Of a stretch of 64,000 bases of DNA, positions 9,249-19,599 are shown piece after piece; position 1 is the first letter of the stretch; each line of letters starts with the position of its first letter. Both the position numbers and the translations under genes were made by a program. The notes under the pieces are model-generated. The model saw only the letters and a list, made by a program, of their open reading frames with translations, was not told the DNA's origin and ran no database searches. Source of the stretch: Ciona savignyi (lineage: Eukaryota > Chordata > Ascidiacea > Phlebobranchia > Cionidae); assembly GCA_000149265.1 (NCBI GenBank), contig CH000166.1:16328-80327 (forward strand). The letters are read 5' to 3'.

Positions 9249-10646
9249 ATGGATCTGGAACTAAACTTTAACCAAAAACTTATTGACCTCATATCCCAAC
9301 ACAACTCAATCTACAATCCCTGTAATCCTGAACACAAAAATAGAGTTAAATCGGACAACATCTGGCGAATAATAGCGTGTGACATGCATTCTACTGGTAA
9401 GTAAATATGATGTATTTTTGTATACCACTAGTTTAGTACAGTTAATTGTTGTTTGCCACTCTTGTATTTTTGTCAGTTGAACAATGTCAAAAACGTTGGA
9501 GGACTCTCAGAACGGCATATGGGAAAAAAACACAAAAAAATTTGTGAAACTCCAAGTGGATCAGGTGCTTCTCCCCAAGAAAGATGGCCTTATTACAAAC
9601 AGCTGTCTTTTTTAGAGGGATATGTGAAACACAGAGGGTATGTTTGTAAACTCTAAACAAGTAACCTTTAGACAAGTAACTTTACTTTTTATACAATAAT
9701 ATGGTAAAAATATGAGTGCAGTTAATTTGTTAATATAAGTAATGTTTGTTGCCTTTGCAATTTTAGAACAGTGGACCAATTTAGATGTTTCCTCGTCACC
9801 AAAAATTTCTTTGTTTGGTAAGTGTACCTCTTTACAATTGTGTGCATTTCCCTTGCTTTTTCTTTTTACTACCAGTTTTATTATTAACATTTATAGTAAC
9901 CATTTTATATTATCCTGAGGCTCATGGAATTAAAAACTAATCATCATCAAGAAATCTATTTTTTTCGTAAGCATGTCCCATAGCAAAGCCCTTATCGGCC
10001 ATTTTCATGATTCATATTGTTCTAAATATTACCTTGTGTAAAATAATATCACTGTTTTTGTTTTAAACTGCAAAGAGATTTTAACTTAGTCTTTCTGTGA
10101 AATTTCAGAAGATTCGGCTGATTTATCAGATATACCGGACGAAAATTCCATGCCGGTTACTGATACTGGTATTGTAGTGGAACCCAGCTGCAAAAGAAAA
10201 AAAACAGAAAAGCAGAAAGTCCAGGTGATTGAATCCTTTGCACATGGGACATAAAGTAATGGTTAGCGGTTTGTGTAAAAGGATAGTGTTCTGTTAGTGA
10301 TTTCTACCTTTTTAAGAATATGTCAAATTTTTAATTGAATAATATACAATAATTATTTGAGAATAGTTAATAGTTTGGTGGGTTGTGGTCAATGTTTTAT
10401 GCAGAGTAAGTAAACATTTTTTTTCCACAGACAGAGATGTTAAATTTTTTAAAAAAGAGCACTGAGCAGCTAGCTGTACTGCACACGGAGTCCAATTTAG
10501 ACCGGCTGGACCACTACGGTCGATTTGTGACTGCTCAACTCCGAACAAAACCAGCTGATGTTGTTGAATTATACATGAGAGAAATAAACAATATTTTATT
10601 TTCCAATTTCTCAGTGGAAATTCACATGACTGAGCCATCAACATAA
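9249..10646 (+). pseudogene. Harbinger MADF/Myb-SANT-like DNA-binding protein, frameshifted
   Basis: Five apparent exons: 9249-9396, 9477-9637, 9767-9817, 10109-10224 and 10431-10646. Exons 1-2 encode a MADF-type domain (QKLIDLISQHNSIYN, then CQKRWRTLRTAYG, then the SGSGASPQERW loop and YKQLSFLEGY). Exon 4 has an acidic stretch then a basic KRKKTEKQK patch. Exon 5 resembles the C-terminal helix that contacts the transposase. In these elements the protein binds the terminal repeats and imports the transposase. The frame set by exon 1 breaks in an A7 run at 9524-9530. The phase leaving exon 2 (a GGG at the donor) does not fit exons 3-4. Both faults are in homopolymers, so either decay or base-calling error could explain them. 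Confidence 0.7.
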
Positions 10647-11402
10647 TAGCGATACTTAATTTAATTGTATATATTGTTCTTTTCTCACTGTTTCTGTTTT
10701 GTTACATGCATGTCCTTTTCATTCAGTAGGTGTCTACTGTCCAGGTCCACCAGGTGTGTAGTACTAAATAAAGTGGAGGACCTAGTCAGCAGACAACTAT
10801 TGAATAAAGATGACATGCATGTAACCAAACTTTCCTTATTGTTTTAGTAATAATTTCAATCCATGTGTTCTTTTAAATTTCTTTTACTTTATCTTCTATT
10901 GAATAAACTCCTCACTTTTCTGGTTGTGGTAGGGTTATTGTTATTTTTTATTGACAATGATGAAAAAAAAATTGGCTTTTTAGGTCTTGGGAAGCGGATA
11001 TGAATGAACAGGTCAACCCAATTGGGCATTAAAGCCACTCAAATTTTGGGAAACCCTTGCTGGTGACGTTTGCAGTTAACAGTTTAGTCAATTCTCATGA
11101 TGTTTCCAGTAATGCTCTTTTTGATTATTTTGCAGAAATTTTAGTAATCCTAATAAATTTAAATGGACTTCTTTTGACTAGAAAATCAGTTTTGGGAAGG
11201 TATAAGCCTAGTCTGAAACTCTAAACCCTCGATTTGCAAAGAAAAGGCCATTTTAGTTACAATCATTGCATTGCAATAGCGTCCTTGGAAACCAAGCGGT
11301 GTAAATGTGGTGTGCATGGTGGAGTCGCACAGCCGCACAAGATGACCGCAGCCGCGCCGCTTACTGCTCGGGGATTCCCCGCCCGCAGCCGCAAAACTTG
11401 TC
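10647..11402 (+). other. Harbinger 3' non-coding region
   Basis: Sequence between the MADF gene and the right terminal repeat. AT-rich with AATAAA-type signals (for example TATTGAATAAA at about 10799 and 10896), then a GC-rich subterminal region at about 11270-11400 dense in GCCGC/GCGGC words, mirroring 7011-7190 at the left end. No gene is seen. Confidence 0.6.
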
Positions 11403-11637
11403 ATGTGTGCATCCGCCTTAAAGCACAGTGTGCGCTCTATTTCTCTGTATGCAGAAGGTTCCCTGGCTACCTTATCAACCTTGGTATATCTTATACAAAG
11501 TCTATAACGTATGTTTCTGCAAGCAGGCACTTATACGTTACCAATCCAAACTTGATATTTATATTATCTATATGAACCCAACGAGTGGCATGCTTTTCCA
11601 ACCCCCATGGCATGTTTTATAAAAAAGAGTATAGTAC

Positions 11638-11760
11638 GGTCGTGTGGTCGAATGGTTTTAACGCGACCGATACATATACCGTCTCGTATACAAAAAAAAC
11701 GGTCCTGGTGACGAGTCCATTATGGGTTCGAAACTTAGCTCTGTAAAAAAAAGGCAGTCG
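11638..11760 (+). mobile_element. SINE head adjoining the minisatellite, unit A
   Basis: An A-box-like GTGTGGTCGAATGGTTTTAA is followed by GAGTCCATTATGGGTTCGAA (B-box) and CTTAGCTCTG. The body and tail of the SINE are absent; instead a 40-bp minisatellite follows after about 40 bp. Equivalent heads are at about 28463-28575 and 42068-42175. Confidence 0.75.
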
Positions 11761-11796
11761 TGCTTATTTTTGGGTCTAACCCTTGGAGGTGACCCA

Positions 11797-12216
11797 CGGT
11801 TACGAATCCAGGCAAGGGTTGGAGAACCAGGGATCCTGGGTTCGAATCCAGGCCAGGGTTGGAGAATCAGGAATCCTGGGTTCGAATTCAGACCATGGTT
11901 GGAGAACCAGGGATCCTGGGTTCGAATCCAGGCCAGGGTTGGAGAACCAGGGATCCTGGGTTCGAATCCATGCAAGGGTTGGAGAACCAGGGATCCTGGA
12001 TTCGAATCCAGGACAGGGTTGGAGAACCAGGAATCCTGGGTTCGAATTCAGACCATGGTTGGAGAACCAGGAATCCTGGGTTCGAATCCAGGCCAGGGTT
12101 GGAGAACCAGATATCCTGGGTTCGAATCCAGGCCATAAATGGAGAACCAAGGATCCTGAGTTCGAATCCAGGCCAGTGTTGGAAAATCAATAATCCTGGG
12201 CTTGAATCCATGCTTA
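11797..12216 (+). repeat. 40-bp minisatellite with B-box motif, about 11 copies
   Basis: A strict 40-bp period. Each unit contains GGTTCGAATCC, a perfect match to the RNA polymerase III B-box consensus, next to GGTTGGAGAACCAG. The B-box word starts at about 11801 and recurs every 40 bp to about 12201, with variants at the edges and three GAATTCAG units. Because 40 is not a multiple of 3 and the unit lacks stops, all six frames stay open. This is a composition effect, not evidence of coding. Confidence 0.95.
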
Positions 12217-12527
12217 GGGATTCACGGTTTGATTATTTCCTGCCGCAACCTCAAAACCCGCGACTCTTTCCGTTCAAGTCACCGCATCAATAGGTGTTGG
12301 TGACGTCAGCGAATTTTGATTAAATTTGTGCAGGAGGTATCTTGTTGTACAGTAGTCTTAAATATGTGATATATAAACTATATTAAATCGGCGTAGGGCA
12401 TTTAAAAATTAGCAGAAAATCATTGGCCAATTCGATATGTATGGCTCGGATGGTGAGACAAGTGAATATACATCCGTACCTTTTAATTTCACTCCTGTTT
12501 TGCTTCACAGAGAACGGACCGAAGTAG

Positions 12528-12783
12528 TTAACCCCGACATTGGCTAAAGGTAGGTTCGCCAGCCTGTAGACGCCCAGAAGGCAGTTCTGTCATAATCTGG
12601 CATCCAGGAACGGCGTTTCTTCTTTTGCACGGCAGACATTTCGTCAAGACTCGGCGAACGGCAACTCCAATTTTTAGTATCCAAAATCTCCCACGTAGCG
12701 CAGATAAGGTGTGTCCGTAACCAGAATGCCCCACACTCTGGTGGTATTCGTCGATGATCAAGTTCGTTACGTGGGAATAACAT
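12528..12783 (-). pseudogene. BEL/Pao integrase N-terminal zinc domain, unit A
   Basis: The H2C2 zinc-binding motif is visible: DEYHQSVGHSGYGHTLS, then FWILK and KCLPCKRR. The catalytic core that should follow is frameshifted and then cut off at about 12300. Integrase would insert the DNA copy; this fragment cannot. It has counterparts at about 43000-43200 (C) and 48900-49080 (D). Confidence 0.75.
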
Positions 12784-13032
12784 GGTAGAATAATCGGGTG
12801 TTTTGCGTACTCGACCGGTGCTTTATCAATACGACCGCCGACGCGCAGGACTCCATTTCTCAGTTAAGGGGTTCAGTTTAGAAAGAGCAAGAATACAGTC
12901 CCCTTTCTTTATTTGCCTTTTGGAATTCAAAATCGAGATCGTTGATCCGAAATGTTTTCGCTGTTCATACTTTATTAGTTCAATTTCTGCACTTTCAAGC
13001 TCTTTCACACTGAGCGAAGCCGTTAAATGACC

Positions 13033-13857
13033 TTACGGTAGGCAGACATTGCGAATCTTTTGGAGCAGGAACATCTTGCATCTAGACAGCCAAGCCGCTG
13101 CCTTTTTTAATCGATACCACGACGAAAATTGGCTAATTAAGCGATCAGTACTAAATTCAGTAACCATTTCATCAGTAGTAGTAAGTTCACATTGGCGTTC
13201 TGCCCTTTTAGGGTAAAAGTTCATCCGGGAACTTTGGAAGCGATACTGGACATTCAGGCCATTTGCTCTCCACTTGCCATAGAAAGTCGGGTCCATTTAG
13301 CCATCGTCCGGATTGTGTCAGTAGTTTAGTTGTAAGTCCGCGAGTTGCGTCATCGGCGGGATTCAGTTCAGTAGGGACGAATTTACACCGATTAATATCT
13401 GCATGGCGCTCGATTTCGGCGATTCGGTTGGCAACAAACGTAGAAAACCGTTTCTTACAATTGTATATTGTCTGTAATACCGCGGATGATTTTGTCCAAA
13501 TGTTAATTGCCAGCTTGTTAACTTTAATTTCCTTCTGGCTAATTGGTCATGGCGGACGGCCAGAACGGCTTCCGTTAATTCTAGTCGTGGAAATAGACAT
13601 GGTGCTCATCGGAGCTACTCTGGCTTTTCCGGTGAGAAACGAGCAATGTATATTTCCTTTAATATCAATAAAACGCAGGTAAGGCACTGCGCCATAAGCC
13701 ACGGTAGATGCATCTGCAAAGTGATGAAGTTCAGTATGAATAACTTTTCCCAGTGACGGTGGTTTAAAGCAGCGTTGGACTCTAACTTGTTCAAGTCCAG
13801 GTAAATCTTCCAGTCTGGTGATCCACTCATTTTCCTTTTCTTGGAAGACCTTTTCAT
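13033..13857 (-). pseudogene. BEL/Pao RNase H region, unit A
   Basis: Fragments in changing frames align with the clearer copy in unit B (motifs HHFADASTVAYGA, RLELTAAVLA, WTDSTAVL and NPADDATRG). Here the frame is broken several times between 13300 and 13680, so no RNase H could be made. It lies between reverse transcriptase and integrase as in other BEL/Pao elements. Confidence 0.65.
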
Positions 13858-13863
13858 TCCAGT

Positions 13864-15013
13864 TTAATCCTCGTTTACAGAGTCACTGCCACAACAGTCT
13901 TCCTCAATCAGGACGGGGGCCGCGAAACCCAGAGGGTCGTATATCGAGCTAACGACCGACAAAATTCCTCTTCTGGTTACCGGCTTCTTCTGTGGTGTAA
14001 CGGTAAATGAAAATTCATCCGATTGGACTCTCCATTGAACACCAAGGACGCGCTCGTCACAAGCAAGCATCGATATTAAGAGAAGACGAGTTCTTTGCTC
14101 TTTCCTCTTCAGGAATCGTTTTCAGTACTTCCGCATTGTTAGACAACCATTTCGTTAGGTGGAATCCTGCACGAGCAAGTAGCTCTCGCAGATCAGTTAC
14201 AAGCTTGGTAGCTTTCTCTATGTTCTCGACAGACATTGAGCAGTCATCGACGTAAAAGTTATTCTTGACCACATTCGCAGCCAAATCGTCGTAATCGTCT
14301 CCGTACACACGGGCGCATTCCTTTAAACAGAATGCCGCGCAGCTAGGTGACGACGTTGCACCAAACAAATGCACCAGCATCTGGTACACAGTCGGGTTAT
14401 CTTGTAAATTGCCACCTTTCCACCAAAGGAAGCTCAGCATATCAGTATCCCTTGGATCGACTCTAACTTGGTGGAACATTCCTTCCACGTCGGCCACTAG
14501 GACGATTTGGTTCTGACGAAAGCTAGTCAGCACACCTATGAGACTGTTTGTTAAATCTGGTCCTTGCATCAGTACATCGTTTAGCGAAAGGCCATTATGT
14601 TTCGCCGCGCAATCAAACACCACACGCACTTTACCGGGCTTGCGTGGATGTACGACAGGGTGGTGGGGAATAAAACACCGTTTTCTAGAAGCGTGAATCT
14701 TAGTAGCGGGTACTTCCCGCGCATACCCCTTTTTAATGTATGACTGTACAGCATCAGTATATTGCACGTGTAGTTCGTCGTTTTTCAGTAAACGTCTCTT
14801 GAGACCATCAGCGCGCTTTTGCGCCATCACGCGAATGTCAGGTAACTCACGAGCACAAGGTTTTTTCGGCAGTGGTAATTGGAAATTCCCATTATTTACC
14901 ACAGAAACTGACTTTTTCATTAATTCATGGGCAATATCATCTTCTCTTGACGTCGGCAACGCAAGGACGGCCGTCGAATCATCAAAGCCAGTGTTCCATA
15001 GACGATTAATCAA
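13864..15013 (-). pseudogene. BEL/Pao reverse transcriptase, unit A
   Basis: A 318-residue open stretch (14057-15013) and a following frame (13864-14070). Visible motifs: VRVVFDCAAKHNG, LVADVEGMFHQV (motif A Asp), FGATSSPSC, and the catalytic NNFYVDD. The second frame has RVLGVQW and YDPLGFAAP, which mark the connection to RNase H in BEL/Pao. The product copies element RNA into DNA. A frameshift near 14060 separates the two parts. Confidence 0.8.
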
Positions 15014-15540
15014 ATAGACGATTAATGAAACGTGATAAAGCGTCAGACGTCGTCGTTAAATTGTTCTGTATAGTGGTCGATGAACATGGCAATATGGAGG
15101 GGCCCATCAAAGACCAACCGAACGGCGTTTTCCACGCAACAGGTTCATCTCTTTTTCCTTTGAGGACTTTCTGTACCCACAACGCTTCAGGTACATCTAT
15201 TCCGACGAGAAGGGTAACGGTGTCACCATCAACTTGTGGAAATTCTATACCTTTCAGGTGACTCATTTTATCCGGTTAGGTCAGAAGTGATACCGTTGTA
15301 CGTCGATTCAGCACAGAGGGTGGTCAGGGATATCTGTTTGGGAGTTTCTGTAATGCCAAGAGCGCTCGTTAGAGTACTGTTACATAACGTGGCCGAAGAT
15401 CCGGAATCGAGAAGGCGTAAGTCCGCACCTCGCGGTTCTTGTATCGGACGTTCACTGGTACCACGCACATGTAAACACCCTTCGCTTTGTACTATTCTGT
15501 ATGATGGAACTGTTGACTTTCGGGGATTAGAGAAGAGCAT
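15006..15540 (-). pseudogene. BEL/Pao aspartic protease region, unit A
   Basis: The catalytic motif LLDSGSSATL lies at about 15380-15411 on the minus strand and is typical of retroelement aspartic proteases, which cut the polyprotein. A second frame (15006-15266) continues with the linker typical of BEL/Pao (LLVGIDVP, then TPFGWSLMGP) leading into reverse transcriptase. The two frames are separated by a frameshift near 15268. Confidence 0.7.
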
Positions 15541-16771
15541 GACGTCGCTGCTTTCGCTTGATCATCAGTTTTGTCAGGTTTGTAAACTCTGGTAAATCTG
15601 TTGTGCAAAAGCGAGTGGTGATACGTGCTTTTACATTCCCCACAGCATTCTGGCGACGGACAATCTGCCACACGGTGACCTCTTTGCAGGCACCGAAAAC
15701 ACAATCCCTTGACAGATGCCAACTCGCGTCGTTCGCGTACGTTCCTTTTCTTGAATTTAAAGCACTGTGGTAGCGCATGCTTCTTGCCGCATAAATCGCA
15801 CATACTTGGTAATTGTTCTGTAATCTCGTGAGTATTGAAGGCGGCCTCTTTCCGGTATCGTCCTGGCTCACGACTGTTCAAGCTTTCTCCATACAGAGAA
15901 TTACAAATCTTCCATTGTCTTGCAACAAACGCAACGAGGTCTAGGAAGCCAGCGTCCCTGCACTTCTCCTCAGCAACGCAGACAGACCACTCGATCTATT
16001 TTGTCTGTAGGCTCTCAGGCAATTTGTTTATGATCGGTAAAAGGCAGTGCAGAGAGTTAATGCCCGCGTATTTACCGACGTCAGCAAGGGCACTCATACA
16101 TTCCTGCAGCAATATATCCAGTTTCAGCGACCGAAGCATCGATTCTCTTTATGTGCATCATGTCGTGGCATCGCACCCACCTCTGCAGCAATCGGTATGT
16201 GTTTCGTGGTGGGATTGACGGCAATATTTTCGATGTGTGGAGTTGGGAGCTGCTCATCGCAAGCACGTAATTCAAGCTCGGCCAACTCTGCTTTGCGCTC
16301 AGCTTCTCTTGTCTGTAAAGCCGCTCTGTTCTCGGCTTCTCTAGCCTCTAGTTCTGCACGCTCACGAGCACTTTCAGCGACCTGCTGTGCTTCAAGACGG
16401 GCTTTCTGAGCTTGGACATACGCTTTTCGTCGTTTTATACTTGACCTAGAACTCCTCGTCATATTGGACGACGTTGCTATGCTGGGAGCCTTTTCGGCAC
16501 TTAGAAGCCATTCAGTAGCTCTCCTTTTGAATTCTAGTTGACTTTGTACCACACATTGCAGAAGGGGATGGCCTTGGTCGTTTAAATCTTCTTGCGAGTA
16601 AGCCTTTGGCGCGAGGATCATCAACTCGGCGTAGAGGCGCTCAATATCAGTAATCAGCTCATTCAGTTTTGGACCAATGCTCGAGTCCGTCATCATAACT
16701 TCAGCGAGCATATATTTTTGCCGCAGGATAATTTCTATCCGGTCAAAGTCCTTTCTTTCGACAGATTCCAT
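15492..16771 (-). pseudogene. BEL/Pao gag, unit A
   Basis: The N-terminal part (16124-16771, starting MESVERKDFD) is helical and has a long charged Glu/Arg/Ala-rich coiled-coil stretch. After a frameshift near 16130 the C-terminal part holds two cysteine-rich motifs: CDLCGKKHALPQC and the zinc knuckle CFRCLQRGHRVADC (about 15660-15700). Gag forms the particle and binds the element RNA. It sits directly upstream of the protease frame, as expected. Confidence 0.75.
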
Positions 16772-17330
16772 GTCAGCAACAGGAAAGATACAACGATAAT
16801 AAGGGTTACTGTGACGTAACAGACAATACCAGCAAAGCAAGTACAAATCGGTACAATAATAAGTTCGGTAGAAATCAGTACCAGTAAATTCAAAATTCAG
16901 TAAGTAACAGTAATCAGTAGGTATAACAATAAATCATTAATCAGTAAGAATCAGTAAATTCAATATGGATCAGTTGAAAACTCATGTAAGGCCTCCGTTT
17001 AGTGCGACCTACTGTCACCTGAGTCCTTAACATGAGAACAGTTTAAACGCTCGGATTTCTGATTTGCTCACTCCAGATATCACTTTGATTGATGGGTGAT
17101 TGCTTTATTCACTGGATGGGCGTTCAGCGGTTTTCTATTACAAGAATTATACATAAATATACACATAACAAATATTAATGTACAATTAGCTCACCAACTG
17201 TTTTCCCGTAGGTCTAAATTCAGTAAGCAAATGTACGTGTTGTCTACAAGAATCAGTATAAAAAGGAAGAGAACCACGAGGTTGACGGAATTATAAACTA
17301 CACTCATTGTGACCAGAAAAACCTCACAAT

Positions 17331-17970
17331 AATAAACATCGACATTTTAAAAAACATTAATTATAAATCAAATTAGGGTTTACAGATGTTACACTTACGT
17401 TATAATGTAGGACTGAAGCCATGAAAAGTGGAAAAATAATCAATAAATTTACCAAAATAATAAATTATTCTCCACCACAGAATGATAATTAAATTTAAAA
17501 CAAAGGTTTCTTTGGTTCTGTAATCCTGCCAACAAGACAGCAACGTATGAGTTTCAGCTGGTTTATGTCAGATCGGCCATGTTTGGCTAAATCGTTCAAA
17601 CGCCACAGACAAAAAATAGGCTATGTTTTTTCTAAGGATTATCGCGAGTGGGCCATATTTGTAACACCAGAGTATGGCCAGCCATAGAATATACAAACAT
17701 AACACATATATATAAGTTTGGATTATGTTTGTACGGCCATAGGTTATATAAATCAAACATATGCCGGTCGATCCTGATAACCGGCCATAGATAGTTCGAA
17801 GATACTTCGTGACTGGGAACTCGTCAACGTTTTCCCAATCACTAAAATCTGAATATATATTGATAAATTTCAGTAAACAAAAAGAACACACACTGCGAAA
17901 AATGGCAGAATTGATCGCGCCATTTGGCTGCAAGGTGACAACCTAATCTAACAGTTATTTATGGCTTGGG
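17331..17970. other. Non-coding, with a block unique to unit A (17405-17822)
   Basis: Flanks match units B (about 35800-36030) and C (about 48005-48220). About 418 bp at 17405-17822 is absent in both, where TTATAA joins directly to CTCGTCAACG. The extra block contains repeated GGCCATA words in both orientations. It is either an insertion without an obvious target duplication or a deletion shared by B and C. Confidence 0.6.
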
Positions 17971-17986
17971 AAATCTAGGAAAATTC

Positions 17987-19533
17987 TTACGAATATAACC
18001 TTAAGGGTTTAATAGAAAAAGTTCAATCAATTCTCGGAGCATGGAAAAGTAGAAATCTATCACTATTAGGAAAAGTGACCATCATCAAGAGTCTCGTGAT
18101 CCCGATATTGTCATACAAAGTGGTGGTTGCGCCAATAGAAATACCCACAGCTTTTATCAAGAAACTGGAAAAAGCCGTGTACTCGTTCTTATGGGGCTCT
18201 AACTGGGAGAGAACAAAAAGGAACACACTCGTAGCTGATGTGGAAGAGGGTGGAGTCAATATGATTGATATAGCGACATACATAACGGCATTGAGATTAC
18301 GTTGGGTTCGGCAGCTGGTCGACAATGACGTAGAAAAAAACTGGAAAAGCATTGAACTGGAGATAACCCCGTTACCGACTGTCATCGCTGCACTGTGCGG
18401 TAACACATCAATGCAAACTAAATTGTCAAAAAAGATATTTCCTTTACACTCAGTACGATGCAGTGTTATCGCTTGGAGAGAGTGCTTTAAACACGATACC
18501 GCCGATGACTCGACCATCTCAAACTTTCCTCTATGGTTCAATAAACAAGTAAAATTCAAAAACACACCCATCTTCATGCAATCGTTCGTGAAAGCCGGCG
18601 TATTCAACCTGGACCAAATACTGGAGCACACTTCTGGCGAATACGACCAATACGACAACGTAGCGGGAAAATATGAGATGATAGCCAATAACGTCGATTT
18701 CATGAATTTTTCAAAAATTATTGCTGCCGTTCCCAAACAATGGGACGAAACGCCGTTCGAAAACCTTCCAAAAACCACAGAAAACTATCTGGAGAAATTA
18801 ATTGAACAAACTAAAGAACGTTGTGCAACAAACAGACATGCCTATCGATTTTTGATAAAATTCAAAAAGCAACCGCCTCGTAAAAAACAACTGACATGGG
18901 CAAAAGATTTGGTAGAACCTCCAGACTGTGTAGATGACTGGAAAACAATTTACCTGAATCAGTATAACTGTACCATGTTGACCTCACTTAGATCGTTTCA
19001 ATTTAAATTAAATTTAAGGGCAATTGTATGTAATGTGGCACTCCATGGCTTTGGCCTCGTTGACACCCCCCTGTGCGTTTTTTTGTAAAGAAGTCCCAGA
19101 AACACTTATCCATGTATTCTGTAAATGTCGTTTTGTTACAAATTTCTGGAAAGAAGTGACGGCATTAAGATTATCTTTGACTTTTAACAAAAAGCAAATG
19201 TTATTTGGAATAACAAACTCTGGAAATGACCCGCTCTTAAACTGTGTATTACTGTGTGCTCGGTTCTGCATATACGTATCTAAAGTTAAACAAATAAGGC
19301 CAAGATTAATATTTTTTATCAAAAGATTATTTGAAATTCAAAAATGTGAAAAAATGTGTCAAAATCAAAATGCAACAAAGTTTTATTTAAAATGGAATGC
19401 TCTGACTAATTAAAATTGGTTTTTGTTCTTGAGTTGTGAGTGTATTTCCATGATCGTACTTTTCGTGTGCCTTCGACGTTCTTTCTTATATCCCAATCGC
19501 CAATAAAAAAAAATAAAAAAAAAAAATAAAAAA
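17987..19533 (+). mobile_element. 5'-truncated LINE with A-rich tail
   Basis: Flanked by a 16-bp target duplication, AAATCTAGGAAAATTC (17971-17986 and 19534-19549). Units B (about 36017) and C carry the site only once. The element is 1547 bp, begins inside an open frame and ends in an (AAAAT)n-type tail, as expected from target-primed reverse transcription with 5' truncation. Confidence 0.88.
18000..19413 (+). pseudogene. LINE ORF2 C-terminal part (L1/Tx1-like)
   Basis: The open frame starts at the truncated 5' edge. It shows the region after the reverse transcriptase palm typical of L1/Tx1-type LINEs: LSLLGKVTIIKSL, FLWGSNWERTKR, EEGGVNMIDI and LRLRWVRQL. Near the C terminus is a cysteine/histidine motif of the type C..C....ETL.HVF..C, but the frame shifts in the T7 run at about 19077-19083, so the motif is split between two frames. 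The second frame stops at 19413. The endonuclease and catalytic RT motifs are missing, so the copy is dead. Confidence 0.75.
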
Positions 19534-19599
19534 AAATCTAGGAAAATTCCGGATAAATACGGTAACTATTAATAACATATAACAGAATCCTGCAAAGGA

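Larger units (their letters stand above)
6997..11418 (+). mobile_element. PIF/Harbinger DNA transposon, complete
   Basis: A 4422-bp element flanked by the 3-bp duplication TAA (6994-6996 and 11419-11421), as expected for PIF/Harbinger. It has perfect 16-bp terminal inverted repeats AGGCGGATGCACACAT, and GC-rich subterminal regions full of GCGGC/GCCGC words. It carries two plus-strand genes, a DDE transposase and a MADF/Myb-like DNA-binding protein, the standard pair for this superfamily. Units B (about 28241) and C (about 41841) show the uninterrupted target ('tttttaaagcac'), which proves the insertion ends. It inserted after the unit duplications. Confidence 0.93.
12300..17330 (-). mobile_element. 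BEL/Pao LTR retrotransposon, unit A, 3'-truncated and decayed
   Basis: On the minus strand the order gag, protease, reverse transcriptase, RNase H, integrase is that of BEL/Pao. The 3' part of integrase and the 3' LTR are missing: the sequence ends at about 12300 beside the minisatellite, the same place as in units B and C, so truncation preceded duplication. A possible 5' LTR/leader lies at about 17020-17328 with an AATAAA on the minus strand at 17104-17109; it cannot be proven without a second LTR. Several frameshifts mean it cannot encode a full polyprotein. Confidence 0.88.

Noticed and set aside
6997..11418. Reading the Harbinger element as a domesticated host gene
   Set aside because: It retains terminal repeats, target duplication and empty paralogous sites, so it is a mobile copy rather than a fixed host gene.
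11722..12293. Long overlapping frames on both strands through the 40-bp repeats as genes (also 28485-29340 and 41918-42846)
   Set aside because: They arise because the 40-bp unit lacks stops in every frame. The same cyclic peptide appears in all frames, and array length differs between units.
18023..18778. Minus-strand 251-codon frame
   Set aside because: It is the antisense shadow of the LINE ORF2 sequence, which has recognisable motifs on the plus strand.
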